Shown here: positions 41,839-50,046 of the stretch, in pieces
Position numbering within the stretch: position 1 is the first letter of the stretch
Layout of the letters: each line of letters opens with the position of its first letter
Origin: Deltaproteobacteria bacterium
GTDB taxonomy: Bacteria; Desulfobacterota; Binatia; UBA1149; SPBQ01
DNA: 62,369 nt
Assembly: GCA_029262375.1 (NCBI GenBank)
Contig: JAJCZM010000014.1
Location: 1 to 62,369 of the forward strand
Direction: 5' to 3'
Translations under genes and position numbers: made by a program
The notes under the pieces: generated by a model
Seen by the model: only the letters and a program-made list of their open reading frames with translations
What the model was told of the DNA's origin: nothing
Database searches by the model: none

Positions 41839-43057
41839 CCGTATGGCCGGGCTTCTGCGATACCGTAGTGTACGCACCCTCACGGACAGCGCGAATGCGC
41901 GCGCGCGCATCGCTGTCCTCATCATTGACGAAACCCGGCTGCCGGAAACTCGTGTACATCACGCGCCGCTCGGTCCTGCGCGGTGGCTGCGCCATGTGCA
42001 TCGTACAACTCAAATGCAACGTAACGTCGCCGCGGCCGGTCGGCAGATCTACTTCCGGCAATCCGTGCCGCTCTCGTGTGGCCAGGGCGGGCCAAATCAG
42101 CGCGCGATGAGATCCGGCTACCACTCGCAACTGACCCGAGTCTGCGTCGGCGCCTGTCACCGAGATGCCGGCCGTGAGGCTGCAGCATTCGTAGCTGTGA
42201 CGACCAAGGCTGCAGTCTTTGTGCCACGGGACATCCGAGATTCCTTCGACCACGGCCACCGGCTTGATCAGGGCCTCGATACGATTGCCTTCGAGCCCCA
42301 TATGTTGATGCCCATCGCCGGCAGTCTCTGCCAGCCCGAGAAAGCGCGGATCTTCGAGAAGACTTGCGGTCATCGCCGACTTCTCATCGAAGCCCTGCAT
42401 GCGGACCAAGCAGCGCGTTCCATCGGCGGTCGTCGCCCACCAACTGCGACCATCGCCATCGGTGTAATCACCAACGTGATCGTCCATGTCGCGCGCGATC
42501 TCGGCCATTTCGGCGTCACTGAAGACGCCGCACAGATGTAAAAATCCGGCTTGATGCAGAAAGTGTGACCGCTCTTCCAAGGGATCGTCCAGTGTGAACG
42601 CGCGACCGAGATCGAGCGGCGACCCGTCGCGCGCGTGCAGTTCGACCGAGCCCTCCACGTACAACGGCCTGTCGTCGAGGGCTGCGCGCAGGACCGTCCA
42701 CCAATCGAGGAAGTCCGCCAGCCCGCCAGCCGGCATCTCGAGCGCGCCGCCGGTAACGAGTGTCATGGGCGTGATCTGATCGTTGACCAGGTCGGAGAGT
42801 TCTTCCGCGCTCAATACGACGCACGCGCCGGCGCGGTCGCAGCCGGCGCGCACTTCGATTCGATCGTGATGGGGGATCAGCGTCCAGTCGCCGCTATCGC
42901 TTCGAACCGCAAACGGGCGCAGCGATAGGCGTGCAAGACCGGGGGCAATCGACGCCTGGTTCTTCTCGAATGCCTCGGGGAGGTGTTCGCAGAAAAGTGT
43001 AGACGCGTCGACCGACTGCGCATCTTCGTCTCGCCGGGTGCGCAGATCGACGGGCAA
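41834..43057 (-). CDS. Phytanoyl-CoA dioxygenase-like protein with SCP2-like N-terminal domain
   Basis: This 407-residue protein begins with about 150 residues that read like a sterol-carrier (SCP2-like) domain (DWTLIPHHDRIEV, CVVLSAEELSDLVNDQITPM, LEMPAGGLADFLDWWTVLRA). The PhyH-type Fe(II)/2-oxoglutarate oxygenase follows: FLHQAGFLHLCGVFSDAEMA, the iron site VPWHKDCSLGRHSYE (HxD), VVAGSHRALIW and the distal His in DVTLHLSCTMHMAQ, then RRVMYTSFRQPGF with the 2-oxoglutarate Arg. Hydroxylation of a lipid-like substrate bound by the carrier domain is a reasonable inference. TTG 43057 with AGGGAG upstream is the best start. Confidence 0.8.
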   Translation of the reverse strand: MPVDLRTRRDEDAQSVDASTLFCEHLPEAFEKNQASIAPGLARLSLRPFAVRSDSGDWTLIPHHDRIEVRAGCDRAGACVVLSAEELSDLVNDQITPMTLVTGGALEMPAGGLADFLDWWTVLRAALDDRPLYVEGSVELHARDGSPLDLGRAFTLDDPLEERSHFLHQAGFLHLCGVFSDAEMAEIARDMDDHVGDYTDGDGRSWWATTADGTRCLVRMQGFDEKSAMTASLLEDPRFLGLAETAGDGHQHMGLEGNRIEALIKPVAVVEGISDVPWHKDCSLGRHSYECCSLTAGISVTGADADSGQLRVVAGSHRALIWPALATRERHGLPEVDLPTGRGDVTLHLSCTMHMAQPPRRTERRVMYTSFRQPGFVNDEDSDARARIRAVREGAYTTVSQKPGHTG

Positions 43058-43111
43058 TTTGAACTCCCTATGTGACGGACCCGACCTCAGTCGGCTACGT
43101 CGTCGTTCGCG

Positions 43112-43375
43112 CTACTCGCGCCGTGGTCCTCGCGACCGCTCTTGCGCACGATCAACGCGCAGGTTGCGGCCGTTGAGTTCCTGGCCGTCTGCGCTCTGGA
43201 TCACTTCATCGACATTGTCACTTTCCATTTCTACGAAACCGAAACCACGTGAACGACCCGTCTCACGATCCGTGACGATTGTCGCGGACTGAACCGCGCC
43301 GAATGTAGAAAAGAAATTTTCGAGATCTTCCTCTGAACAGGTCCAGGGAAGGTTGCCAACATATAACTTGCTCAA
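43112..43375 (-). CDS. RRM RNA-binding protein
   Basis: This 87-residue single RRM protein of the bacterial cold-shock type has RNP2 as KLYVGNLPW and RNP1 as RGFGFVEM, with the SRSRGF turn, then NGRNLRVDRAQERSRGPRRE as a short basic tail. I chose TTG 43375 because GCGAGGAC precedes it and the protein then begins (M)SKLYVGNLPW as relatives do; the open frame extends 86 codons upstream but that part has no homology. Likely an RNA chaperone. Its long upstream region contains a strong hairpin (43423-43463). Confidence 0.88.
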   Translation of the reverse strand: MSKLYVGNLPWTCSEEDLENFFSTFGAVQSATIVTDRETGRSRGFGFVEMESDNVDEVIQSADGQELNGRNLRVDRAQERSRGPRRE

Positions 43376-43422
43376 GTCGTCCTCGCTTACAGTAATTACT
43401 CTGTGAAGTGCCCTTGCGGGCT

Positions 43423-43463
43423 GATTCTCTACGCCGCTCAAGCGACGGCGTAGATACAGAATC
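43423..43463 (-). promoter_or_regulatory. Hairpin in the presumed 5' leader of the RRM gene
   Basis: CTACGCCG (43429-43436) and CGGCGTAG (43446-43453) form a perfect 8-bp stem with a 9-base loop. Outside it GATTCT (43423-43428) can pair with AGAATC (43458-43463) across a small internal loop. It lies 48 bases upstream of the TTG start. There is no T-tract, so a terminator of the upstream gene is less likely than a leader structure, for example temperature-sensitive or bound by the RRM protein itself. Confidence 0.5.
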
Positions 43464-43663
43464 ATACCGACCTGGATAGGCTTGATAAAGGCTCGCCGCG
43501 TCAGAAATATCCGCCCAGTAATGGCCCGCCCCATGAAGGTGGCCGCTCGGGTAGTCACGGTCCGCAAAAGCCTGCAAAGTTGCGGATGTGCGGTCGCCAC
43601 GGGCACCGTAGCGCTGGATGAAGGCACCGGCATGACACCGGTCGCGCCGGGGCTGCAAGACGA

Positions 43664-44710
43664 CTAGAGCGACGGCCTGAGCAAGACTTTCACATCGGTG
43701 CGCGCCGTGCGCAGCGAGTCGAAAACGTCTTGGATCTTCACCATCGGCTCGACGCGCGAAATCATCCCGTCCACGTTGAGCTTGCGGGAACCGACGAGGT
43801 CAACCGTCTCGGCAAACTCCGCCTCCGTGTAGACAAAGCAGATCTGGATGCGCGGCTCTTTGACCAGCCAGCCTGCGGGAAAGACCGGGTCCACTTCCAT
43901 GCAGACACCGACGATTTGTACGCGCCCGCCGGGGCGTACGTGACGCACCCCTTCTTCGATCATGCCGGGAACACCGACAGCGTCGAACACGACGTCGGCG
44001 CCTCCGTTGGTGAGCGCCTGCACACGCTCGGCAATGTCGGAAATGCCATGGCGGCCCGCGACCAGCGCGTGATCGGCACCGAAGCCTGCGGCCTGCTCGG
44101 CGCGTGCAGCGCTGTGCTCGGTGACGATGATCGTCCCCGCCCCCTCGAGACGCGCGCAAGCGACGAGCGCAACACCGATGGGGCCTGCGCCCATGATGAC
44201 GACCGACGCGCCCTTCTCCAGTCCGCTGGTACGAACGGCATGCAGCGCCACCGCCATCGGTTCGACCAACGCGACGTCTTCCAACCCGATATCATCGGGC
44301 ACTCGGTGAAGCGTATCCAACGGCACGTTGATTCGCGGCGACATGCCACCGTCGATCCAGGTGGCGGCAAGCCCCTGCGCCGTGCCGATAGCCAGCGCGT
44401 TGCTACAATAGATTCCTCGCGCACTCGTGCACTGCGCGCAGCTTCCGCACGCCAAAAACGGTCGAACACAGACACGTGTTCCTGCGGCGAAGCGATCGGC
44501 CCCTGGACCGGAACTGCGCACGATGGCGCTGAATTCGTGGCCCATGACCGTGTTCGGCTCCACCAACTGATGCTGGACCTGATGGAGGTCGCTCCCGCAG
44601 ACCCCGCAAAAGGCGACGTCGACTTGAACCTCCCCTTCGCCCGGCGAACGGGGCTCGTCGATGTCGATGACGCCCATGGTGGCGTCTCCGATGTACGCTC
44701 CTGCTTGCAT
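43664..44710 (-). CDS. Zinc-dependent alcohol dehydrogenase (MDR)
   Basis: This 348-residue zinc dehydrogenase has catalytic zinc ligands in VAFCGVCGSDLH and VMGHEFSAIV, and the structural-zinc Cys set in LACGSCAQCTSARGIYC. The coenzyme motif VVIMGAGPIGVALVACARLE is followed by an acidic/polar residue region (VTEHSAAR). The sorbitol/threonine dehydrogenase-like subgroup fits. Probably the third gene of an operon LLM oxidoreductase - cupin - ADH. An inverted repeat CTACGAG / CTCGTAG (44732-44763) lies between it and the cupin gene. Confidence 0.9.
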   Translation of the reverse strand: MQAGAYIGDATMGVIDIDEPRSPGEGEVQVDVAFCGVCGSDLHQVQHQLVEPNTVMGHEFSAIVRSSGPGADRFAAGTRVCVRPFLACGSCAQCTSARGIYCSNALAIGTAQGLAATWIDGGMSPRINVPLDTLHRVPDDIGLEDVALVEPMAVALHAVRTSGLEKGASVVIMGAGPIGVALVACARLEGAGTIIVTEHSAARAEQAAGFGADHALVAGRHGISDIAERVQALTNGGADVVFDAVGVPGMIEEGVRHVRPGGRVQIVGVCMEVDPVFPAGWLVKEPRIQICFVYTEAEFAETVDLVGSRKLNVDGMISRVEPMVKIQDVFDSLRTARTDVKVLLRPSL

Positions 44711-44766
44711 GCAATCTCTCCCTTTACTGTTCTACGAGTACCGTTGCGCTTGCCCGCTCGTAGGGC

Positions 44767-45252
44767 CTAGCCGTCTACGCCCTTACCGACGATCACGTTG
44801 GGATCCGAATGACCGGCTTCGGCACACAGGGCACGGTAGACCTCGAGAACACCACCGGCATCGATGACGGTAGTGATGTTGTCATCGTCGTCCAGATTGA
44901 GATTTGCGCCGTAGATCGCGAACCATACGTCGGTCATCTCGTCCTGGTCGGCCGGAACGGTCAGCGTGTGAATCGATCCAGCCGGTTCATAGAGATAGGA
45001 CCCGGCGACATTGACTTCCGGGTACTCAATATACTTCCAGGCTCCCGCGAACGTCACGGCAAACACCGGACCGGTGTGCTTGTGACGCGGGATCGTTACG
45101 CCCGGCTCGAACTTCGTGCGCACCACCCAGAGACCGGCATCGACATCGATCTGCAGTACCTGGATGTGGGTTCCGTCTCCCAATGCAACGAAAGGAAGAT
45201 CATCGCTCCCTCGGTGAATCGCACGCGGAATGTTGGGTGGCATTTCGGTCAT
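44767..45252 (-). CDS. Cupin protein, 2,4'-dihydroxyacetophenone dioxygenase-like
   Basis: This 161-residue double-stranded beta-helix protein has VRTKFEPGVTIPRHKHTGPV with two metal His, FAVTFAGAWKYIEYPEVNVA, and GSYLYEPAGSIHTLTVPADQ with another His. The pattern is that of the 2,4'-dihydroxyacetophenone dioxygenase/acetylacetone-cleaving cupin group, which breaks C-C bonds using a metal. Activity on a particular substrate is not shown by the sequence. It sits between an LLM flavin/F420 oxidoreductase gene and a zinc alcohol dehydrogenase gene on the same strand, suggesting a short catabolic set. Confidence 0.82.
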   Translation of the reverse strand: MTEMPPNIPRAIHRGSDDLPFVALGDGTHIQVLQIDVDAGLWVVRTKFEPGVTIPRHKHTGPVFAVTFAGAWKYIEYPEVNVAGSYLYEPAGSIHTLTVPADQDEMTDVWFAIYGANLNLDDDDNITTVIDAGGVLEVYRALCAEAGHSDPNVIVGKGVDG

Positions 45253-45347
45253 GGCTGCTGACTCCTCGTCGCCGGATGCAACGGCGATCTCTTCTCAATT
45301 CCGTGTTTCGCTGTTTCAATGTTACCGAACGCTCAGCCGAGCCGGCG

Positions 45348-46271
45348 CTAGCCGAAGGTCTCGAAGATCTCCTCAACGGCCTTGGTTTGATTGCCGGCTA
45401 CGGACGACGGCACGATGATCGGATCGCGCAGCCCTGCGTCGTACCACGCTTCCAGCTGATCGCGCACTTGGGTGGCCGTCCCGAACATGGTGCAATCCGC
45501 AAGCCATTTGTCCGTCATGGAAGCGGTGATCGCTTCCTTGTCGCCCGCTGCGACGGCGGCCTCGGCCGATTCCATCTCTTCGACGTAGCCGGCCTTCTTC
45601 CAATACTCACGGTAGTTCGGAAGCGTGAGGTAGAATTCCATCGTTTTTCGATTGCGCGCGGCGGCGGAGGCGACGTCGTCGCTCACACACGTAGGAATCA
45701 TGTTGCCGAAGAAGAAATCGGCGCTGTCGCGCTTGTCGTCGGGCAACACCGATTTGCTGTGCGGCAGATACGACCGCGACGCGTTCGCAAACACGCAGCC
45801 CTCGGCAATCTCACCGGCGAGCTTCACCATGGGATCTCGAAGCGCAGCCAAAACGACGGGGGCAAGCACCGCTCTACCGGCGCCCTTTCGTAGTTCCTCG
45901 ACGAATCGCCGCATGTCTGCGAGCGGCATTCCCGTGCTGACTCCGAGATAAGAGTTGATCGAGTCGTGGCTCACGCCGACACCAAAATCGAAACGTCCGT
46001 CGGCCAGCTCGTGAACGAGCGCAACGGATTGGGCCCAGTCACGCGGATGCCGCGTATAGATATTGACGATCGAGGTACCGAAGCGCATGCGCTCGGTCGT
46101 CAACGCGAGGGCCTCGCAGAACCCGAACGCGTCGGCCATGCTCGGAACGTAGACTCCCGCGTAGCCGCGACGCTCGGCATCTTGTGCGACCTCGATCATT
46201 TTCTTGGCGCGTCCGGGCATCGCGATCAGGGAAAGCGCGGGTAAGGAACGGTCTGAGTTGGGCACGGTCAT
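45348..46271 (-). CDS. LLM-class (luciferase-like) F420-dependent oxidoreductase
   Basis: This 307-residue TIM-barrel protein of the bacterial luciferase superfamily has AERRGYAGVYVPSMADAFGF, LALTTERMRFGTSIVNIYTR, LADGRFDFGVGVSHDSINSY and a C-terminal DCTMFGTATQVRDQLEAWYD, AGLRDPIIVPS. This subgroup mostly uses coenzyme F420. That would imply F420 biosynthesis in the host, consistent with some deltaproteobacterial and Binatota-like lineages. The substrate is unknown. It is divergent from the zinc-ribbon/histone-fold gene and probably leads the operon with the cupin and the alcohol dehydrogenase. Confidence 0.88.
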   Translation of the reverse strand: MTVPNSDRSLPALSLIAMPGRAKKMIEVAQDAERRGYAGVYVPSMADAFGFCEALALTTERMRFGTSIVNIYTRHPRDWAQSVALVHELADGRFDFGVGVSHDSINSYLGVSTGMPLADMRRFVEELRKGAGRAVLAPVVLAALRDPMVKLAGEIAEGCVFANASRSYLPHSKSVLPDDKRDSADFFFGNMIPTCVSDDVASAAARNRKTMEFYLTLPNYREYWKKAGYVEEMESAEAAVAAGDKEAITASMTDKWLADCTMFGTATQVRDQLEAWYDAGLRDPIIVPSSVAGNQTKAVEEIFETFG

Positions 46272-46394
46272 GCTTGTTTTCTACGGCGGGCAACCGGTTA
46301 CTGCCAACGGGATCCGGACAGGCCGTTTCGACATGTTGGCATCCTGGCGGCGCTCAAGTAGCGTGTCACTGAACTACCGACTCAGGAGGTCGCA

Positions 46395-46898
46395 ATGTCC
46401 GAGGGTTTTTGGAGACGCTGCAGCAGCTGCAAAAAAGAGATCGCCTTCAGTGTTCCCTACTGGATTTGCAGCGTGAGTTCCTGCAATCGCAAAGGGAGTT
46501 CCTATGTCTTCTGCACCGTAGGCTGTTGGGACGCCCATCTCCCGACGATGCGACATAGAGAGGCCTGGGCGGAGGAGCAGCGTGCACCGGCAACGGCTCC
46601 AGCCGCGGCGGAATCGACGCAGGGAGCCGGCAAGCGGACCGTGATCCGGCGAACGCCGTCTCCGGGCGCCGCCCCGAAGCCGAGCACGCCGGCCCCGCCG
46701 GGAGGACGCAACGACGCACCCCGAGAAATGCTCATCGTCGCATCAAAACTGAAGGCCTACGTTCGCGCTCGATCCGGCATGAACACATCGGATGGTGTCA
46801 TGGAGGAACTTTCCGAACGCGTGCGCGCACTGTGCGACGACGCGATCGACCGCGCCCGCGAAGAGGGCCGCAAGACGGTCATGGATCGCGACTTCTGA
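46395..46898 (+). CDS. Zinc-ribbon plus histone-fold-like protein
   Basis: This 167-residue protein has a strong AGGAGG site and two domains joined by a Pro/Ala-rich linker (about 60-112). The first ~55 residues have CSSCK, ICSVSSCNRKG, FCTVGCWDAHLP and MRHREAW, giving Cys at 9, 12, 25, 30, 40, 44 and two His: a zinc-binding module for probably two ions. The last ~57 residues, LIVASKLKAYVRARSGMNTS, DGVMEELSERVRALCDDAID and RAREEGRKTVMDRDF, follow the helix-strand-long helix-strand pattern of a histone fold, and GRKTVMDRDF mirrors the archaeal histone GRKTIKAEDI. I infer a DNA-binding chromosomal protein of the bacterial histone type. Confidence 0.7.
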   Translation: MSEGFWRRCSSCKKEIAFSVPYWICSVSSCNRKGSSYVFCTVGCWDAHLPTMRHREAWAEEQRAPATAPAAAESTQGAGKRTVIRRTPSPGAAPKPSTPAPPGGRNDAPREMLIVASKLKAYVRARSGMNTSDGVMEELSERVRALCDDAIDRAREEGRKTVMDRDF

Positions 46899-46914
46899 CG
46901 CCGGGAATTGAGCC

Positions 46915-47475
46915 ATGTCAGCAAGCGACAATCGTCTGGTCCCACAAAGCCCGGACGACTGGTCCGAGCACACGAAAGGCTTGCTCGGCTCCGGGGGGGA
47001 CGGTGCCAAGCCGCTCAATATTCTCAATACGATCGCCCATCACCCGAGCTTGCTGGAACCATTTCTAGGGTTCGCAGCGACCCTGGCGGTCATGGGCACG
47101 CTGTCGCGCCGCGACTCGGAGCTGCTCGCGCTTCGCACGGCATACAACTGCCGATCTGATTTCGAATGGGGGCACCACGTCGAATACGCGCGCGACGCAG
47201 GGTTGAGCGACGCCGAGATTGCGCGCGTCGCTGTCGGCGCCGCGGCCGACGGCTGGAACGCAGACGACCGAACGCTACTCACTGCAGCCGACGAACTGCA
47301 CGCGCGCCACGACGTGTCGGCCGAGACGTGGCAGGCGTTGCGCGCCCGTTTCTCCGACGCGCAGCTCGTCGAGATCCCCTTCGTCGTCGGCAACTACACG
47401 ATGTTGTCAATGGTCGCTAACGCGACCGGCGTACCGCTGGAAGAAGGCATCCTGACGATTCCGCAGACCGACTAG
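46915..47475 (+). CDS. Carboxymuconolactone-decarboxylase-family protein (no CxxC)
   Basis: This 186-residue AhpD-like all-helical protein has PFLGFAATLAVMGTLSRRDS, ELLALRTAYNCRSDFEWGHH, VEYARDAGLSDAEIARVAVG and FVVGNYTMLSMVANATGVPL. It has the Glu/Cys/His environment of the CMD family but lacks a CxxC pair; only one Cys is in the active segment. The catalytic role is unknown, perhaps a non-peroxidatic decarboxylase-like member. It follows the zinc-ribbon/histone-fold gene by 16 bases and converges with the ATC-hydrolase-like gene. Confidence 0.88.
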   Translation: MSASDNRLVPQSPDDWSEHTKGLLGSGGDGAKPLNILNTIAHHPSLLEPFLGFAATLAVMGTLSRRDSELLALRTAYNCRSDFEWGHHVEYARDAGLSDAEIARVAVGAAADGWNADDRTLLTAADELHARHDVSAETWQALRARFSDAQLVEIPFVVGNYTMLSMVANATGVPLEEGILTIPQTD

Positions 47476-47484
47476 ACGGCTTAC

Positions 47485-47985
47485 TCACGACGGCTCGGGC
47501 GACTTGACCTTGTAGCGGAAGTCGCAAAACGCGGCCCCCTTCATGATCGTCTGCGTACGCTCGAACTCGACGTCGCCATCGGCCAGTTCGGCGAGATGAT
47601 GATCGCTGTCGCAGAGCAGCACGGTTCCCAGTTCGGGCTCACCGAGCTGGCGAAAGAAGTCCGCGTAGCGACAACCGGTGATGTTGAACTCCATCTTCTC
47701 GTCGCTCTGCCCCAGCCACTCGACATCGATGTCATCGCCGATGCGGCCCATGGCGGCGAGCGTCAATTTCTCGAACTTCTCACGAGGCGTTCCATCGGTC
47801 GCCTGCCCCAAGCGCTGGTAAACATCGCGCGACCATTCTCGCAGCGATCTCGAGACGAGCGCGTCGGCGCGATCGCGACCGAGTTCGCTGCGCAACGCCT
47901 TCATGATCGGCACCAAAACCTGGGCCTGGAGTTTGACCTCGGTCAGAAGCGATACGTCCTTGTTCAGATCGTCACTGGTGGCCAT
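47485..47985 (-). CDS. L-2-amino-thiazoline-4-carboxylate hydrolase-like protein
   Basis: This 166-residue protein has the PF14196-type pattern: N-terminal helices (LTEVKLQAQVLVPIMKALRS, ADALVSRSLREWSRDVYQRL) and a C-terminal domain FNITGCRYADFFRQLGEPEL, LCDSDHHLAELADGDVEFER and TIMKGAAFCDFRYK. Two Cys (CRYADFF and LCDSDHH) and the His pair fit the family's proposed active site. The true substrate in most organisms is unknown; ATC hydrolysis is only the founding activity. It may belong to the same minus-strand run as the DksA-like gene, 47 bases upstream. Confidence 0.82.
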   Translation of the reverse strand: MATSDDLNKDVSLLTEVKLQAQVLVPIMKALRSELGRDRADALVSRSLREWSRDVYQRLGQATDGTPREKFEKLTLAAMGRIGDDIDVEWLGQSDEKMEFNITGCRYADFFRQLGEPELGTVLLCDSDHHLAELADGDVEFERTQTIMKGAAFCDFRYKVKSPEPS

Positions 47986-48032
47986 GTGAAACTCCTTTGC
48001 CGGCGTACCGGTCTAATTGGACCGCGCCATCG

Positions 48033-48389
48033 CTACCGCGACTCGCGCGTCTCTTGGCACGACACGCAAAGCAGTGCTTCCGGTCGCGCTTTCAGTCGCG
48101 CATAGCCGATACCGTCCTCGCATTCGAGACAGAGTCCGTACTCGTCCGTCTCCATGCGCCGAAGTGCCGTCTCAGCCAGCTTCGTGCGCATCGCGGCAGC
48201 CTGCCGCGTTGCCTGCGCCATGCTTTGTTGCTGAAGCGCATCCATCCGAGAAAGACGGCCGATCGGTGCATCGAGCTCAACCGGGCGCGTTCCTTCCAGC
48301 GAACTGTCGAGATCGCGGGCAAGTTCCCGGCGCAGCGCGACCAATTCTTTGCGGAGTTCTTCGACCTGATCGGGAGTCAATGCGTCCAT
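48033..48389 (-). CDS. DksA/TraR-family zinc-finger protein
   Basis: This 118-residue protein has an N-terminal coiled coil of about 80 residues (VEELRKELVALRRELARDLD, MAQATRQAAAMRTKLAETAL) followed by a DksA/TraR zinc finger CLECEDGIGYARLKARPEAL then LCVSCQ, a complete Cys4 set (CxxC-x17-CxxC). The coiled-coil tip has APIGRLSRMDA instead of the DxxDxA signature of true DksA, so it is more like the YbiI/TraR-type relatives. It probably binds RNA polymerase or nucleic acid. Downstream in a run of minus-strand genes beginning at 50628. Confidence 0.85.
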   Translation of the reverse strand: MDALTPDQVEELRKELVALRRELARDLDSSLEGTRPVELDAPIGRLSRMDALQQQSMAQATRQAAAMRTKLAETALRRMETDEYGLCLECEDGIGYARLKARPEALLCVSCQETRESR

Positions 48390-48402
48390 CTACGGCTCAT
48401 CT

Positions 48403-49044
48403 TTACAGCGTAGCGTCGCTATCGAAAGAACGTACGCTCATCGCCGCAGCCGCGAACATCACGACATGTGCGACGTTCGGTGCTGCCGGTGCCAAATAGG
48501 CACGCCCCCAGGGCGACAGTAACCCAACCGCGACCAACACGACGGTCACTACGATGGGATTCGCCACTGCGAGCGCCCTTGGTGTCGCAGAAGACGCCGA
48601 CAGAGCCGATGCAATGAGCGCCGACGACGCCACGACCGTCGCCGTCGCCGCCGCCAGCCAACATGCGATCAATACACGACTCGATGCCGTCGCGCCTTCC
48701 AGCATCGCGGTCGGCGCGTCCGAAACGACGCCGCTCTCGATCGCAGCGTAGATCGCGTAGGCGGTCAGCCCGTGGATGAACGCGCCGATCAGCCCAATGA
48801 GAACGCCGCACCAACGTACGATCGAGCGCGCCGATCCGAAACCGGGTAGATCAGCGAGCGCTCGATAGCCGATCGCGTACACAGGGATCGTCAACACCCC
48901 GAATACCGCACCGATCGTGAGTTTCGTGCGCACTATGCCCGGATCCGCCCCGCTGCCATCGACCACCGACAACAGCAGGAAATCGCCCGCCGTCGCGAGT
49001 AATGCAGCCGCCGCAGACAACGCGATTAACGATCTATAACTCAT
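48403..49044 (-). CDS. Six-helix membrane protein, DUF6796-like
   Basis: This 213-residue integral membrane protein has about six helices (LIALSAAAALLATAGDFLLL; LTIGAVFGVLTIPVYAIGYR; WCGVLIGLIGAFIHGLTAYA; LIACWLAAATATVVASSALI; ANPIVVTVVLVAVGLLSPWG; AAPNVAHVVMFAAAAMSVRS). GD and H residues inside helices 1 and 3 (AGDF, FIHGLTA) resemble the DUF6796 family, function unknown. Its start overlaps the 3' end of the metalloprotease gene by 11 bases, so they are co-translated. Confidence 0.7.
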   Translation of the reverse strand: MSYRSLIALSAAAALLATAGDFLLLSVVDGSGADPGIVRTKLTIGAVFGVLTIPVYAIGYRALADLPGFGSARSIVRWCGVLIGLIGAFIHGLTAYAIYAAIESGVVSDAPTAMLEGATASSRVLIACWLAAATATVVASSALIASALSASSATPRALAVANPIVVTVVLVAVGLLSPWGRAYLAPAAPNVAHVVMFAAAAMSVRSFDSDATL

Positions 49045-50029
49045 TGGATTGATAGTAGCGCTTCATTGAATCGAGCAAAGAGCGAACGTCTTGCGTGCTC
49101 TCGTCGTCGAGTGCCTCAATCCATACCGCGGGTCGTTTGACGCGGAAACGATCGAGCGGGTACGCGTCCGTCTCGAAGTGATCCGAATCCAGATACTCGC
49201 GCAAGTCTTTGTCGAGTGCCACGGCCGTCTTCCCGTAGACTCGTAGCATCGCGGGTCGCGGCGCGGCGCCGGCAGCCACCTCCTCCACGTAGCGATCGAG
49301 CAGCTGTCGCCCATCCGGCACACCGTGGCGAAAAAAGTGAATCAACGCCCATGCACTCAGGTGAAAATTCCCGGCCTCCTGCGTATCGAGATAACGTGAA
49401 TCCGATTGTTTGGTCGAGATCAGCAGCGGGACCGGCATGAGCGCAGACTCGCGCAGCAGGTCGATGCCGAACGAACTGACGGCGCCGATCGTGACGCCGC
49501 TCTCATCTACCGTCACGGCCTCCGCGTACTCCGCAACCCCCTCTTCGTACCATAGCGGTACCGGTGGGCCTTGACGGGCATCGAAGTAGTAGTGCGCATA
49601 CTCATGCATGAGCGTTGCAACGACGAGGTCCGGCGGCTGCGAGGCATCTACCAAGACGATCGAGGTCCCGTCGATACTGCGATGCACTCCGACCGATTCT
49701 CGTTTCGGAAAATACTCGAGGTACTCGTCGCGCTCCGCAATGAGCAGATAGACGATCGGTCGCTCGAGCCCCTGCATCGGACCGACGATTTCTTCAAGGA
49801 CGGGCCGAAACCAACTCACCCTCCCCGCCCAGCTCTCGGTGTGCTTCGTGTTCTCCTGCACCAGGAACTGCGCAGCGGGCGTCTGCAACGAAGTCCATTC
49901 GGGCTTCGGTCCGAGCACGGAACAACCGCCGGCCAAAAGCGCCACATACAGCGCAACGGCAACGCGCGAGCTGCGCCGCCACCATGTTCTCGTATCGCTG
50001 CTGTCGCTACTATCGCTGCTATCGCGCAT
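49034..50029 (-). CDS. Lipoprotein with gluzincin metalloprotease domain (DUF1570/peptidase MA-like)
   Basis: This 331-residue protein begins with a Ser/Ser/Asp run encoded by a 9-base microsatellite (about 49993-50028), then a signal with lipobox LLAGGC. The domain contains RPIVYLLIAERDEYLEYFPK, SIVLVDASQPPDLVVATLMH and HEYAHYYFDARQG (HExxH zinc site), then LWYEEGVAEYAE with the third ligand Glu. This is the arrangement of the Peptidase_MA_2/DUF1570 proteins. An outer-membrane or periplasmic protease is probable, target unknown. ATG 50029 or GTG 50038 may be the start; neither has a clear ribosome site. Confidence 0.82.
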   Translation of the reverse strand: MRDSSDSSDSSDTRTWWRRSSRVAVALYVALLAGGCSVLGPKPEWTSLQTPAAQFLVQENTKHTESWAGRVSWFRPVLEEIVGPMQGLERPIVYLLIAERDEYLEYFPKRESVGVHRSIDGTSIVLVDASQPPDLVVATLMHEYAHYYFDARQGPPVPLWYEEGVAEYAEAVTVDESGVTIGAVSSFGIDLLRESALMPVPLLISTKQSDSRYLDTQEAGNFHLSAWALIHFFRHGVPDGRQLLDRYVEEVAAGAAPRPAMLRVYGKTAVALDKDLREYLDSDHFETDAYPLDRFRVKRPAVWIEALDDESTQDVRSLLDSMKRYYQSNEL

Positions 50030-50046
50030 GACGATCACGCGCTCCG

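Noticed and set aside
43376..43633. The 86 extra N-terminal codons in front of the RRM domain
   Set aside because: They contain no domain; relatives begin directly at the first RRM strand, and a ribosome site precedes TTG 43375.
44732..44763. CTACGAG / CTCGTAG inverted repeat between the cupin and ADH genes as a terminator
   Set aside because: A 7-bp stem with an 18-base loop and no T-tract is weak evidence; mentioned only within the ADH entry.
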